The position numbers were made by a program, and so were the translations under genes. From Streptomyces sp. NK15101 (GTDB lineage Bacteria > Actinomycetota > Actinomycetes > Streptomycetales > Streptomycetaceae): a stretch of DNA of 64,000 nucleotides. The notes under the pieces were generated by a model, which was not told the DNA's origin, made no database searches, and saw only the letters and a program-made list of their open reading frames with translations. Each line of letters starts with the position of its first letter. Position 1 is the stretch's first letter. Location: assembly GCF_020400725.1 (NCBI RefSeq), contig NZ_JAINVG010000028.1, positions 24,349 to 88,348 of the forward strand, in the 5' to 3' direction. Below, piece by piece: positions 44,939 through 54,005 of the stretch.

Positions 44939-45790
44939 GTGGGATCTTTGCGCAATCCGGTCGGGCCGCTTCCCTCCACCATCTACTGGCGACGGAGGGC
45001 GGTGGCGGCGTGCCTGGTGGTGCTCCTCGCGCTCCTCGCCGTATGGGCCTTCACCTCCGGTGACGACGGCGGGAAGAAGCCGAGCGACGCCGCCAACGGC
45101 TCGTCGCCGACCCCGCCGTCGATCACCCCCGGGCCCTCCGGCACCGGCCCGGCGATCAGCCAACAGCCCGGCGGACGCGACGAGTCGGGGGACTCCGGCG
45201 AGACCGCGGGCGACGACGGCGGCTCGGAAGGATCCGGTACGGACACGGGCGCCGACGCCGGTACGGACTCCGGCGCCGAGGGCGCGGGAGGCACCACGGG
45301 CACCGGGAAGAACGGCGACACCGACGGGGCCGGCGGCGACGGAGGCGCGGGCACCGGCGCGGGCCGGCAGGTCCCGGCCGACTCCCCGCTCCCGAACTGC
45401 CCCGCCGGGGCGCTGCAGTTGACCCTCCGCTCCACCAAAATCACTTACGAGACGGGGGAGAAGCCGCGCTTCCACCTCGTCGTGAAGAACACCTCGAACA
45501 CCACCTGCAAGGCCGACTTCGGCCCGCGCAACGCCGTTCTGACGATCAGCGACGCCCGGGACGACGAGGTCTGGTCCACCGCCGACTGCCCGCGCCCCGG
45601 CACCCCGCTCCTGCTGAGCGTCCCCGCCCACACCACCATCACCCACACCGTGGAATGGGACCGCAGCCGCAGCGCCCCGCAGTGCGCCACCACTCCGGCG
45701 GGCCAGGCCGGCCCCGGCACCTACCTGGTGGAGGCGGAGATGCCGGGCGCGAAGGTGCTCCCGGCGTCGTTCACGCTCGCCAAGGACTGA
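44939..45790 (+). CDS. Membrane-anchored secreted protein, unknown
   Basis: 283 residues from the GTG at 44939, behind AAGGTTCGGGGC. One hydrophobic helix (about 21-39), a long Gly/Asp/Thr-rich linker (about 45-145), then a beta-rich domain with paired cysteines (NCPAGALQLTLRSTK, NTSNTTCKADF, TADCPRPGTPL, HTVEWDRSRSAPQC). The last domain looks Ig-like and is probably outside the cell. No enzymatic motif. The 224 bases upstream, shared with the divergent PAP2 gene, show A/T-richer stretches (GATCATCGGCAAAACTTGAG) but no clear promoter. Confidence 0.8.
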   Translation: MGSLRNPVGPLPSTIYWRRRAVAACLVVLLALLAVWAFTSGDDGGKKPSDAANGSSPTPPSITPGPSGTGPAISQQPGGRDESGDSGETAGDDGGSEGSGTDTGADAGTDSGAEGAGGTTGTGKNGDTDGAGGDGGAGTGAGRQVPADSPLPNCPAGALQLTLRSTKITYETGEKPRFHLVVKNTSNTTCKADFGPRNAVLTISDARDDEVWSTADCPRPGTPLLLSVPAHTTITHTVEWDRSRSAPQCATTPAGQAGPGTYLVEAEMPGAKVLPASFTLAKD

Positions 45791-45791
45791 A

Positions 45792-45806
45792 AGCCCCACC
45801 GGGGCT
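45792..45806. terminator. Small hairpin between convergent genes
   Basis: AGCCCC/GGGGCT around ACC, directly after the secreted-protein stop and before disA. The rest of this 94-base gap contains diffuse short repeats of GTCGGAC-type and nothing else. Confidence 0.4.
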
Positions 45807-45884
45807 CGGGACGCACCGCCGGGCGCGCCGGGCCGGACGTACGGCTGGGCGCGTCGGACCGGACGCACCGCGTCGGACGTGCGG

Positions 45885-47009
45885 CTAGACGTACCGCTCC
45901 AGGATCGAGGACTCCGCGAGGCGCGACAGGCCCTCGCGGACGCTGCGGGCACGCGCCTCGCCGACGCCGTCGACGGTCTGGAGGTCGTCCACGCTCGCCG
46001 CGAGCAGCTTCTGCAGCCCGCCGAAGTGCTCCACCAGACGCTCGATGATCGCGCCCGGCAGCCGCGGCACCTTCGCCAGGAGCCGGTAACCGCGCGGCGA
46101 GACCGCCGAGTCGAGGGTCTCGGGCGAACCGCTGTAGCCGAGGGCCCGCGCCACGACCGGAAGTTCGAGGAGCTCGGTGTGGGTGAGCGCGTCCAGCTCG
46201 GTGAGCGCCTCGGCGACCGTCCGCGAGCGCTTCGCCGTCGGCTCCGGCACGTAGTCCCTGATCACCAGCTCGCGCTCCGGCTCCACGCCCGCGATCAGCT
46301 CGTCGAGCTGGAGCGAGAGGAGCCGCCCGTCGGTGCCGAGCTCCACCACGTACTCGGCGATCTCGGTGGCGATCCGGCGGACCATTTCCAGGCGCTGCGC
46401 GACCGCCGTGACGTCCCGGACCGTGACCAGGTCCTCGATCTCCAGGGCGGAGAGCGTGCCGGCCACCTCGTCGAGCCGCAGCTTGTACCGCTCCAGGGTC
46501 GCGAGCGCCTGGTTGGCGCGGGACAGGATCGCGGCCGACTCCTCCAGGACCCGGCGCTCGCCGTCCACGTACAGCGCGATCAGACGCATCGACTGGGAGA
46601 CGGAGACGACCGGGAAGTTGCACTGCTTGGAGACCCGGTCCGCGGTGCGGTGGCGGGTGCCGGTCTCCTCGGTGGGGATGGAGGCGTCCGGGACCAGCTG
46701 CACGCCCGCGCGGTGGATCTTGGTGATGTCCTTGTCGAGGACGAGCGCGCCGTCGAGCTTGCACAGCTCACGCAGGCGCGTGGCGGTGAACTCGACGTCC
46801 AGCACGAAACCGCCGGTACACATCGAATCGACCGTCTTGTCCAGGCCGAGGACGATGAGACCGCCCGTGTTCCCCCGGAGGATCCGCTCCAGGCCGTCGC
46901 GCAGCGCGGTGCCCGGCGCGACCGCGCTCAGGGCGGCGCGCATCAGCGCTTCGTTGCCGGAGCCCGCGCCGGACTTCCCGGGAGCTGCTGCCCCGTCCTT
47001 GGCTGCCAC
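45885..47009 (-). CDS. disA: DNA integrity scanning diadenylate cyclase
   Basis: 374 residues from the GTG at 47009, five bases after GGAGGAG; longer upstream readings enter the repeat. Makes c-di-AMP. The DAC domain has DGALVLD and GTRHRTA (Asp-Gly-Ala and Arg-His-Arg motifs) and the C-terminal part holds helix-hairpin-helix DNA-binding elements (LAKVPRLPGAIIERLVEHFGGLQKLLAASVDDLQTVDGVGEARA region). Preceded by radA, the usual partner in DNA-damage signalling, with a palindromic repeat between the two. Confidence 0.96.
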   Translation of the reverse strand: MAAKDGAAAPGKSGAGSGNEALMRAALSAVAPGTALRDGLERILRGNTGGLIVLGLDKTVDSMCTGGFVLDVEFTATRLRELCKLDGALVLDKDITKIHRAGVQLVPDASIPTEETGTRHRTADRVSKQCNFPVVSVSQSMRLIALYVDGERRVLEESAAILSRANQALATLERYKLRLDEVAGTLSALEIEDLVTVRDVTAVAQRLEMVRRIATEIAEYVVELGTDGRLLSLQLDELIAGVEPERELVIRDYVPEPTAKRSRTVAEALTELDALTHTELLELPVVARALGYSGSPETLDSAVSPRGYRLLAKVPRLPGAIIERLVEHFGGLQKLLAASVDDLQTVDGVGEARARSVREGLSRLAESSILERYV

Positions 47010-47090
47010 TGCACTCCTCCGGCTCGTACGGATGGGCGAGACCAGGGCAAAGTCTAGCGACACCGCCTCGGCGGGGGATTCGCCGCAGCG

Positions 47091-47131
47091 GTGTGCCCAC
47101 CCGTTCCGCAGGCCGGAACGGGTGGGCACAC
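47091..47131. repeat. Dispersed palindromic repeat, copy C
   Basis: Arms GTGTGCCCACCCGTTCCG (47091-47108) and its exact complement (47114-47131) with a CAGGC loop, 18 bp perfect. Same core sequence as copies A, B and D. It sits 82 bases upstream of disA and 53 bases beyond the radA stop, so it could end radA or affect disA. Confidence 0.85.
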
Positions 47132-47184
47132 CCCCGCGGAGACGGCTCCCCCGGCCCCTCGGCGCACCCGGGGACCGGGCCCGG

Positions 47185-48591
47185 TCAGCCGCCCGGCGCC
47201 TCCTCCGCGCCCTTGCCCCGCCGACTCCGCGGCAGCACCCGCAGCGCGTCTCCCACGTCCGCCACCTCCGTCACCTTCATGCCGGCAGGCACCTTCCCCG
47301 GGTCCGTCGGGACCAGCGCGTGCGTGAAGCCGAGACGGTGCGCCTCGGCGAGCCGCCGCTGCACGCCCGTCACCCGCCGCACCTCGCCCGCGAGCCCGAC
47401 CTCGCCGATCGCCACCAGGTTCTTCGGGAGGGGGGTGTCGCTCGCCGCGGAGGCCAGCGCGAGCGCGATCGCCAGGTCGGCCGCGGGCTCGGTGAGCTTC
47501 ACGCCGCCGACCGTCGCGCTGTAGATGTCCCGCTTGCCCAGCGCGCTGATCCGGCCGCGCTGCTCAAGGACCGCCAGCATCATCGAGACCCGGGAGGTCT
47601 CCAGACCCGAGGTCGTCCGCCGCGGCGACGGGATCTGCGAGTCGACCGTCAGCGCCTGCACCTCGGCGACCAGCGGACGCTTGCCCTCCAGGGTGACCGT
47701 CAGACAGGTGCCGGGCACGGCCACGTCGCGCCGGGTCAGGAAGAGCCCGGAGGGATCGGCGAGGCCGGTGATCCCCTCGTCGTGCAGTTCGAAGCAGCCG
47801 ACCTCGTCGGTCGCCCCGTACCGGTTCTTCACGCCCCGGACCAGGCGCAGGCGCGCGTGCCGGTCGCCCTCGAAGCTGAGGACGACGTCGACCAGGTGCT
47901 CCAGGAGCCGGGGACCCGCGATGGACCCCTCCTTGGTGACGTGGCCGACGAGGAGCGTCGACATCCCGCGCTCCTTCGAGGCCCGGATGAGGGCGCCCGC
48001 GACCTCGCGGACCTGGGCCATGCCGCCGGGCGCGCCGTCGATCTCGGGGGAGGCGACGGTCTGCACCGAGTCCATGATCAGCAGGGAGGGCTTCACCGCG
48101 TCGAGGTGCCCGAGGACGGCCGACAGATCGGTCTCGGCCGCCAGGTACAGATGGTCGTTGAGCGCGTTGATCCGGTCGGCGCGCAGCCGGACCTGGCTCG
48201 CGGACTCCTCGCCCGTGACGTACAGCGTGCGGTGCTCCTCGCTCGCCGCCTTGGCCGCCACGTCGAGCAGCAGCGTGGACTTGCCGACGCCCGGCTCGCC
48301 CGCGAGCAGCACGACGGCGCCGGGCACCAGGCCCCCGCCGAGGACCCGGTCCAGCTCGTCGACGCCGGTCGAGCGGGCGGTCGCCTGTCGGCCGTCGACC
48401 TGTCCGATGGGGAGGGCGGCGGTGGAGACGCGGCCGGCGGCGGTCGTCCGGACGGCGGGCGCGCCGTACTCCTCGACCGTCCCCCAGGCCTGGCACTCGG
48501 GGCAGCGGCCGAGCCACTTGGCCGTCTGCCAGCCGCACTCGGTGCAGCGGTAGGACGGCCGGTCCTTGGCGGTTTTCGTACGGGCAGCCAT
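47185..48591 (-). CDS. radA: DNA repair protein RadA
   Basis: 468 residues, ATG at 48591. Recombination helper (branch migration). N-terminal zinc finger C-x2-C...C-x2-C (CTECGWQTAKWLGRCPEC), RecA-like Walker A GEPGVGKSTLLL, KNRYG motif (VKNRYGATDE) and C-terminal Lon-like domain with ITALGKRD-like GRISALGKRDIYSATVGG. Same strand and just upstream of disA. Confidence 0.96.
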   Translation of the reverse strand: MAARTKTAKDRPSYRCTECGWQTAKWLGRCPECQAWGTVEEYGAPAVRTTAAGRVSTAALPIGQVDGRQATARSTGVDELDRVLGGGLVPGAVVLLAGEPGVGKSTLLLDVAAKAASEEHRTLYVTGEESASQVRLRADRINALNDHLYLAAETDLSAVLGHLDAVKPSLLIMDSVQTVASPEIDGAPGGMAQVREVAGALIRASKERGMSTLLVGHVTKEGSIAGPRLLEHLVDVVLSFEGDRHARLRLVRGVKNRYGATDEVGCFELHDEGITGLADPSGLFLTRRDVAVPGTCLTVTLEGKRPLVAEVQALTVDSQIPSPRRTTSGLETSRVSMMLAVLEQRGRISALGKRDIYSATVGGVKLTEPAADLAIALALASAASDTPLPKNLVAIGEVGLAGEVRRVTGVQRRLAEAHRLGFTHALVPTDPGKVPAGMKVTEVADVGDALRVLPRSRRGKGAEEAPGG

Positions 48592-48764
48592 GAGCCCCAC
48601 CGTATCCGCCGCCACCGACAACGGGCCCCGGCCGTCCACAGGGGGAGCGCCCCGGCACCGGAACACCCGCCTCCTGTCCCCTTTCGAGCGATAGCTTCAC
48701 CCGTAAGAATGAGAATCGAGCTACCGGTACGAAGAGTGCACCCCGCGCTGCCTACGGTCGCCCA

Positions 48765-50561
48765 GTGACGAGCAGCAGGCTGGATTCCCCCGCACGCACC
48801 ACCGGCGCACACCGGGCGCACCGCGCCGCGGCCCAGGGACCGCGCACGCTCGGCCGGCGGCCCCCCGCCCGTTACGAGGCCGCCCTCGACGGCCTCTTCA
48901 CGTACTGCCTCTCCGTGCTCTGCGACCACGACACGGCCACCGCCGTCCTCGGCGAGGTCCTCGCCGTCGCCGAGCGCCACCACGGCCGCTGCCCCTCCGA
49001 CGAGGACGGCCGCACGGCCTGGCTGTACGCCCTCGCCCGCTGGGCCTGCCTGCGCAGCCTCGGCGAGCAGCGCGGCAAGCGCCAGGGCGCCCACACCGGC
49101 CGCCCGGCCGTCACCGCCCCCGAGCCGCCCCGGGTCTCCGAGGAGACCGCCGAACGGCGCCGCGCCGAGCTCGCCCGGCTCGCCTGGCCGGAGGCCGCGG
49201 GCACCACGCCCGAGCAGCGCGAGGCCCTGGAACTCGCCGTGCGGCACGGGCTCAGCCACCGCCAGGTCGCCGCGGTGCTCTCCCTCGACCCGCTCGCCGC
49301 CCGCGAGCTCCTCGCCACCGCGGGCTGCGAGGTCGAGCGGACCCGGGCCGCCCTCGCCGTCGTCGAGACCGGCAGCTGCCCCACCGTCGCCCGGCTCACC
49401 GGCGACCACCGGGTCCTCCTCTCGGCCGCCCTGCGCGCCGAACTCGTCCGGCACGTCGACGACTGCCCCCGCTGCCGCCGCGCGGCCGAGCGCGTCGGCG
49501 CCGCCGGCCCCTGGCCCGGCGCCGCGGCCCTCCCGGCGGACCGGCTGCCGCTCGTCGAGGCGCCCCGGGCCGCCGCGTACATGGCGATGCTGCACGTCCC
49601 ACGCGCGCGTGCCGGCGCCCCGCGCTTCGCGCCGACCGGCTTCCCCCTGGACCCGAAGGACCACGTCGCCCGCCGTGACCGGATGCGGGCCCGCGCGGTG
49701 ACCACCACCGTGGTCGCCGCCGTGGTCGCCGCGCCCGTCCTCGCCCTGTGGACCTCCTACCGCGGGGCCCCGGACGCGGACACCGCCGGCCACGACGGGG
49801 CCAGGGTCAGCGCGCGCGAGGCGGACGAACCGGCCGGCCCGGACGGCGGCCCCTACGACCGGTACGAGAACGCGGGCAACGCCCGCGCCACCCCGGAACC
49901 CCGCTTCACCCAGGGCGGCCGCGCCCCCGACGTCTCCGTCGAGGTCGTCAGCCCCGGCGCCCCCACCGGGCCCGCCCGGCCCGGCGAACCCGCCGCCGGC
50001 TGGATCACGGTCACCGCCACCGGCCACGGCGACGTCACCCTGCTCACCCTCACCGCCGCAGGCGGCTCGCCCGTCGACTGGTCGCTGTGGACGGACGCCC
50101 CCTGGCTGTACGTGAGCCGGGCCTCCGGCACGCTCGGCCCCGGCGAGAAGATCACGATCGCCGTCCGCGTCGACCACGGCCGCGCACCCGCGGGCCCCTG
50201 GAGCGCGCGCGTGGGCGTGAACCCCTCGGGCGCGGTGGTCAGGATCGACGGCCACGGTCCGGCCAAGCCGCCCACCGGCCGGTCCATCACCCCTCCGCCG
50301 GTCACGACGACGGAACCGACGACCCCGCCGACGTCACCGCCCACGACGCCGCCGACCTCACCGCCCACGACGGAACCGACGACGCCGCCGACGTCACCGC
50401 CCACGACGGAACCGACGACGCCGCCCACGACCGAGCCCACGACCCCGCCGCCGACCGCGCAGCCGACGACCGAACCGACCACCCCGCCCCCGTCGGCGGA
50501 GGACCCCCCGCCGACGAACTCGGACCCGGGCGCACCCCCGCCGTCGACCGAGGCGTCCTAG
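48765..50561 (+). CDS. Fused sigma-like / zinc-finger / BACON membrane protein
   Basis: 598 residues from a GTG. Residues about 40-200 resemble an ECF sigma factor (LDGLFTYCLSVLCDHDTATAVLGEVLAVAERHHG like region 2; LELAVRHGLSHRQVAAVLSLDPLAARELL like region 4). An H-x3-C-x2-C motif (HVDDCPRC, 230-237) resembles an anti-sigma zinc finger. One membrane helix spans 312-330. Outside lie a BACON-like domain (about 388-495; VDWSLWTDAPWLYVSRASGTLGPGEKITI) and a Pro/Thr-rich tail (505-598). Both parts of a sigma/anti-sigma pair appear merged in one chain; whether it still binds DNA or polymerase is unknown. Divergent from radA. Confidence 0.8.
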   Translation: MTSSRLDSPARTTGAHRAHRAAAQGPRTLGRRPPARYEAALDGLFTYCLSVLCDHDTATAVLGEVLAVAERHHGRCPSDEDGRTAWLYALARWACLRSLGEQRGKRQGAHTGRPAVTAPEPPRVSEETAERRRAELARLAWPEAAGTTPEQREALELAVRHGLSHRQVAAVLSLDPLAARELLATAGCEVERTRAALAVVETGSCPTVARLTGDHRVLLSAALRAELVRHVDDCPRCRRAAERVGAAGPWPGAAALPADRLPLVEAPRAAAYMAMLHVPRARAGAPRFAPTGFPLDPKDHVARRDRMRARAVTTTVVAAVVAAPVLALWTSYRGAPDADTAGHDGARVSAREADEPAGPDGGPYDRYENAGNARATPEPRFTQGGRAPDVSVEVVSPGAPTGPARPGEPAAGWITVTATGHGDVTLLTLTAAGGSPVDWSLWTDAPWLYVSRASGTLGPGEKITIAVRVDHGRAPAGPWSARVGVNPSGAVVRIDGHGPAKPPTGRSITPPPVTTTEPTTPPTSPPTTPPTSPPTTEPTTPPTSPPTTEPTTPPTTEPTTPPPTAQPTTEPTTPPPSAEDPPPTNSDPGAPPPSTEAS

Positions 50562-50618
50562 ACGGGGCCTCGGACGGCGTCCTGGACGGAGCCTCGGACG
50601 GCGTCCTAGACGGGATCC
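50555..50618. repeat. 24-bp tandem repeat over two stop codons
   Basis: Two copies of a 24-bp unit (50555-50578, 50579-50602) and a partial third (50603-50618), sharing GCCTCGGACGGCGTCCT at 50567 and 50591. The stop codons of both convergent genes lie inside it. Confidence 0.75.
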
Positions 50619-51487
50619 GCCGGGTGCGGGGCCACCAGCGGCAGCTGCGAGGCGAGCCGGGCCTCGCACAGCCCGGCCAGGACCTCGTACGCCTCCTCGC
50701 CCATCATCTCGACCAGCTCGGGCCGGTACGAGACGTAGACCGGCTCGGCGCCGACGTGCGCCGACGACGCCGTCGTGCAGTACCAGTGCAGGTCATGACC
50801 GCCCGGCCCCCAGCCGCGCCGGTCGTACTCGCCGATCGACACCTGGAGCACCCGGCTGTCGTCGGGACGGTCGATCCAGTCGTACGTCCGCCGCACCGGC
50901 AGCTGCCAGCACACGTCCGGCTTCGTCTCCAGCGGCTCCCGGCCCTCCTTCATCGCCAGGATGTGCAGCGAACAGCCCGCGCCGCCCGCGAAACCGGGCC
51001 GGTTCTGGAAGATGCAGGACCCCTCCCAGCGGCGGGTCTGCCGGTCGCCGTCCTCGTCGAGCTGCACCCAGCCCGACTCCGTGCCGACGTCGTGGAACTG
51101 CCACAGCTCGGGCGTCAGCCGGGCCACGTGCTCCGCGACCCGCTTCTCGTCGTCCTCGTCGGAGAAGTGCGCGCCCAGGGTGCAGCAGCCGTCGTCGGCG
51201 CGCCCCTCCTGGATGCCCTGGCAGCCGTTGCCGAAGATGCACGTCCAGCGGGAGGTCAGCCAGGTCAGGTCGCAGCGGAAGACCTGCTCCTCGTCGGCCG
51301 GATCGGGGAACTCGACCCACGCGCGCGCGAAGTCCAGGCCCTTCTCGTCGGGCTCCTCGGCCTTGTCCCGCTTCTGCTTCCCGACCTTGATCGCCTTCAC
51401 GGACTTCGCCGCGTGCGCGCTCCTGGCGTCCTTCACGCGTGAGCCGTCGCTCTCTTTGTCCGGCTTCGCCTTCTTCGTCTTTGGCAC
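50606..51487 (-). CDS. Cysteine-rich hypothetical protein
   Basis: 293 residues from a GTG. A Lys/Asp-rich N-terminal 50 residues lead to a cysteine-containing core: CDLTWLTSRWTCIFGNGCQG and DDGCCTLGAHF (about 71-108), then CIFQNRPGFAGGAGCSLH and CWQLPV. Spacing suggests a metal-binding site, as in YkgJ/DUF3109-like proteins. Function unknown. Divergent from the Ppx/GppA gene at 51529. Confidence 0.8.
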   Translation of the reverse strand: MPKTKKAKPDKESDGSRVKDARSAHAAKSVKAIKVGKQKRDKAEEPDEKGLDFARAWVEFPDPADEEQVFRCDLTWLTSRWTCIFGNGCQGIQEGRADDGCCTLGAHFSDEDDEKRVAEHVARLTPELWQFHDVGTESGWVQLDEDGDRQTRRWEGSCIFQNRPGFAGGAGCSLHILAMKEGREPLETKPDVCWQLPVRRTYDWIDRPDDSRVLQVSIGEYDRRGWGPGGHDLHWYCTTASSAHVGAEPVYVSYRPELVEMMGEEAYEVLAGLCEARLASQLPLVAPHPADPV

Positions 51488-51528
51488 AACTCCAAGCGTA
51501 TGCGGGCGAGCGCAGTAGCGTTCCGCCC

Positions 51529-52461
51529 ATGAGACTCGGAGTCCTCGACGTCGGTTCGAACACAGTGCACCTGCTCGTGGTGGACGCCCACCCCGGCGCC
51601 CGGCCGCTGCCCGCCCACTCGCACAAGGCGGAGCTGCGGCTCGCCGAACTGCTCGACGAGCGGGGCGCGATCGCGCCCGGCGGCGTCGAGCGGCTCATCG
51701 CGACCGTGCGGGACGCGCTCCTGGCCGCCGAGGACAAGGGCTGCGAGGAGGTGCTGCCCTTCGCGACCTCCGCGGTCCGCGAGGCCAGCAACGCCGACGC
51801 GGTCCTCGCGCGCGTGAAGGACGAGACCGGGGTCGACCTCCAGGTCCTCACCGGCGAGGAGGAGGCCCGGCTCACCTTCCTCGCCGCCCGCCGCTGGTTC
51901 GGCTGGTCCGCGGGCAAGCTGCTCCTCCTCGACATCGGCGGCGGCTCCCTCGAAGTCGCCTTCGGCATCGACGAGGACCCGGACGCGGCCGTCTCCCTGC
52001 CCCTCGGCGCCGGCCGCCTCACGGCGGGCTGGCTGCCCGGCGACCCGGCCGACACCGACGACGTGAAGGCGCTCCGCCGCCACGTGCGCGCGCAGATCGC
52101 CCGCACGGTCGGCGAGTTCAGCCGCTTCGGCCGCCCCGACCACGTCGTGGCCACCTCCAAGACCTTCAAGCAGCTCGCCAGGATCGCGGGCGCGCCCGGC
52201 TCGGGGGAGGGCCTCTACGTCCAGCGGATCCTGACCCGCAAGGCCCTGGAGGAGTGGGTCCCGCGCCTCGCCGGCATGACCGTGCCCGAGCGCGCCTCCC
52301 TTCCCGGCGTCTCGGAGGGCCGCGCGGGACAGCTCCTCGCGGGCGCGCTCGTCGCGGAGGGCGCGATGGACCTCCTCGGCGTCGAGGAGCTGGAGATCTG
52401 CCCCTGGGCCCTGCGCGAGGGCGTCATCCTGCGCCGCCTGGACCACCTGCCGGAGCACTGA
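51529..52461 (+). CDS. Ppx/GppA-family exopolyphosphatase
   Basis: 310 residues from the ATG at 51529. ASKHA fold: LGVLDVGSNTVHLLVVD (residues 3-19), FATSAVREASNAD, LTGEEEARLTF and LLDIGGGSLEV. The family hydrolyses polyphosphate or (p)ppGpp. The short form lacking C-terminal HD domains is typical of actinobacterial Ppx1/Ppx2-like proteins. Probably a transcript with the next two genes, 99 bases apart. Confidence 0.92.
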   Translation: MRLGVLDVGSNTVHLLVVDAHPGARPLPAHSHKAELRLAELLDERGAIAPGGVERLIATVRDALLAAEDKGCEEVLPFATSAVREASNADAVLARVKDETGVDLQVLTGEEEARLTFLAARRWFGWSAGKLLLLDIGGGSLEVAFGIDEDPDAAVSLPLGAGRLTAGWLPGDPADTDDVKALRRHVRAQIARTVGEFSRFGRPDHVVATSKTFKQLARIAGAPGSGEGLYVQRILTRKALEEWVPRLAGMTVPERASLPGVSEGRAGQLLAGALVAEGAMDLLGVEELEICPWALREGVILRRLDHLPEH

Positions 52462-52560
52462 GCCCGGGCACGGCCCGACCGCCGACGGACCCCTCGCGCA
52501 CGGGCCGGGCGTGACCGGAACCACCCCCCGGCCCCCCGGCCCGCCCCGTACCCTGTCCCC

Positions 52561-53397
52561 GTGGCAGAACCAGTGGTGCGCATCCCGGATGCGAAGGTCG
52601 CCCTGTCGACGGCCTCGGTCTATCCGGAGTCGACGGCGACGGCCTTCGAGATCGCCGCGCGCCTCGGCTACGACGGCGTCGAGGTCATGGTGTGGACCGA
52701 CCCGGTCAGCCAGGACATCGAGGCACTGCGCCGGCTCTCCGACTACCACCAGGTCCCGATCCTGGCCGTGCACGCCCCCTGCCTCCTCATCACCCAGCGC
52801 GTCTGGTCCACCGACCCGTGGGTCAAGCTCCAGCGCGCCCAGGCGGCGGCCGAGCGGCTCGGCGCGTCGACGGTCGTCGTGCACCCGCCGTTCCGCTGGC
52901 AGCGCCAGTACGCCAAGGACTTCGTGACCGGCATCTGGCGGATGGCGGAGGAGACGGACGTGCGCTTCGCCGTCGAGAACATGTACCCGTGGCGGTACAA
53001 GGACCGCGAGATGCTCGCGTACGCCCCCGAGTGGGACGTCACCAAGGACGACTACCGGCACTTCACCGTCGACCTCTCGCACACCGCGACCGCCCGCACC
53101 GACGCCCTCGCGATGATCGACCGCATGGGCGACCGGCTCGGCCACGTCCACCTCGCCGACGGCAAGGGATCCGCCAAGGACGAGCACCTCGTCCCGGGCC
53201 GCGGCACCCAGCCCTGCGCCGAGCTCCTGGAGCGCCTCGCACTCACCGGCTTCGACGGGCACGTCGTCATCGAGGTCAACACCCGCCGCGCTATGTCAGC
53301 CGCCGAACGCGAGGCCGACCTCGCGGAGGCCCTGGCCTTCACCCGCCTCCACCTGGCCTCCGCCGCCCGCCCGACGGAACGGGCCCCCCGCCCATGA
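52561..53397 (+). CDS. Xylose isomerase-like TIM-barrel (sugar phosphate isomerase/epimerase)
   Basis: 278 residues from a GTG. TIM barrel of the AP endonuclease family 2 type: EIAARLGYDGVEVMVW, VHPPFRWQRQYAKDF, FAVENMYPW (metal Glu), FTVDLSHTATA and HVHLADGKGS plus VIEVNTRR (final metal ligand). Substrate unknown; acts on a sugar or inositol derivative in other members. Overlaps the TetR gene in ATGA. Confidence 0.88.
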   Translation: MAEPVVRIPDAKVALSTASVYPESTATAFEIAARLGYDGVEVMVWTDPVSQDIEALRRLSDYHQVPILAVHAPCLLITQRVWSTDPWVKLQRAQAAAERLGASTVVVHPPFRWQRQYAKDFVTGIWRMAEETDVRFAVENMYPWRYKDREMLAYAPEWDVTKDDYRHFTVDLSHTATARTDALAMIDRMGDRLGHVHLADGKGSAKDEHLVPGRGTQPCAELLERLALTGFDGHVVIEVNTRRAMSAAEREADLAEALAFTRLHLASAARPTERAPRP

Positions 53398-54005
53398 CCG
53401 ACCCGGCCCCGCGCCGGCGCGGCCGCCCGTCCCGTACCGAGGAGGAGAGCGGCCCGGGCGCGCGCGAACGCATCCTCGAAGCGGCCCGCGCCCAGTTCGC
53501 CGAGCGCGGCTACGACAAGGCCTCGGTGCGCGGCATCGCCAAGGCGGCCGGGGTGGACCCGGCGCTCGTGCACCACTACTTCGGCACGAAGGACGAGGTC
53601 TTCGCCGCCGCCGTCGAGGTCTCCTTCGAGCCCACGACCGTCGTCCCGGCGATTCTCGGCGGCCCGCGCGAGGCCATCGGCGAACGGCTCGCGCGCTTCT
53701 TCATCGGCGTCTGGGAGAACCCGGCCTCCCGCGCCCCGCTCCTCGCGATCGTCCGTTCCGCGCTCACCCACGAGGCGGCGGCCAAGGTGCTGCGGACCTT
53801 CGTGCTGCGCCGGCTCCTGGAGCGGATCGCGGCCGAGCTGGACGTGCCGGACCCGGCCTTCCGCGCGGAGCTTGCCGCCTCGCACATGATCGGGATCGTG
53901 ATCATGCGGTACGTGATCCAGGTCGAGCCGCTGGCCTCGGCGGACCCGGAGCGGATCGTCGAGCAGGTGGCCCCGACCCTCCAGCGCTACCTGACGGAAG
54001 CCTGA
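53394..54005 (+). CDS. TetR-family regulator
   Basis: 203 residues, ATG overlapping the isomerase stop. HTH at about 25-70 (ARERILEAARAQFAERGYDKASVRGIAKAAGVDPALVHHYFG). Translationally coupled to the isomerase gene rather than divergent, so its target is not obvious; it may control the operon (Ppx, isomerase) or elsewhere. Confidence 0.9.
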   Translation: MTDPAPRRRGRPSRTEEESGPGARERILEAARAQFAERGYDKASVRGIAKAAGVDPALVHHYFGTKDEVFAAAVEVSFEPTTVVPAILGGPREAIGERLARFFIGVWENPASRAPLLAIVRSALTHEAAAKVLRTFVLRRLLERIAAELDVPDPAFRAELAASHMIGIVIMRYVIQVEPLASADPERIVEQVAPTLQRYLTEA

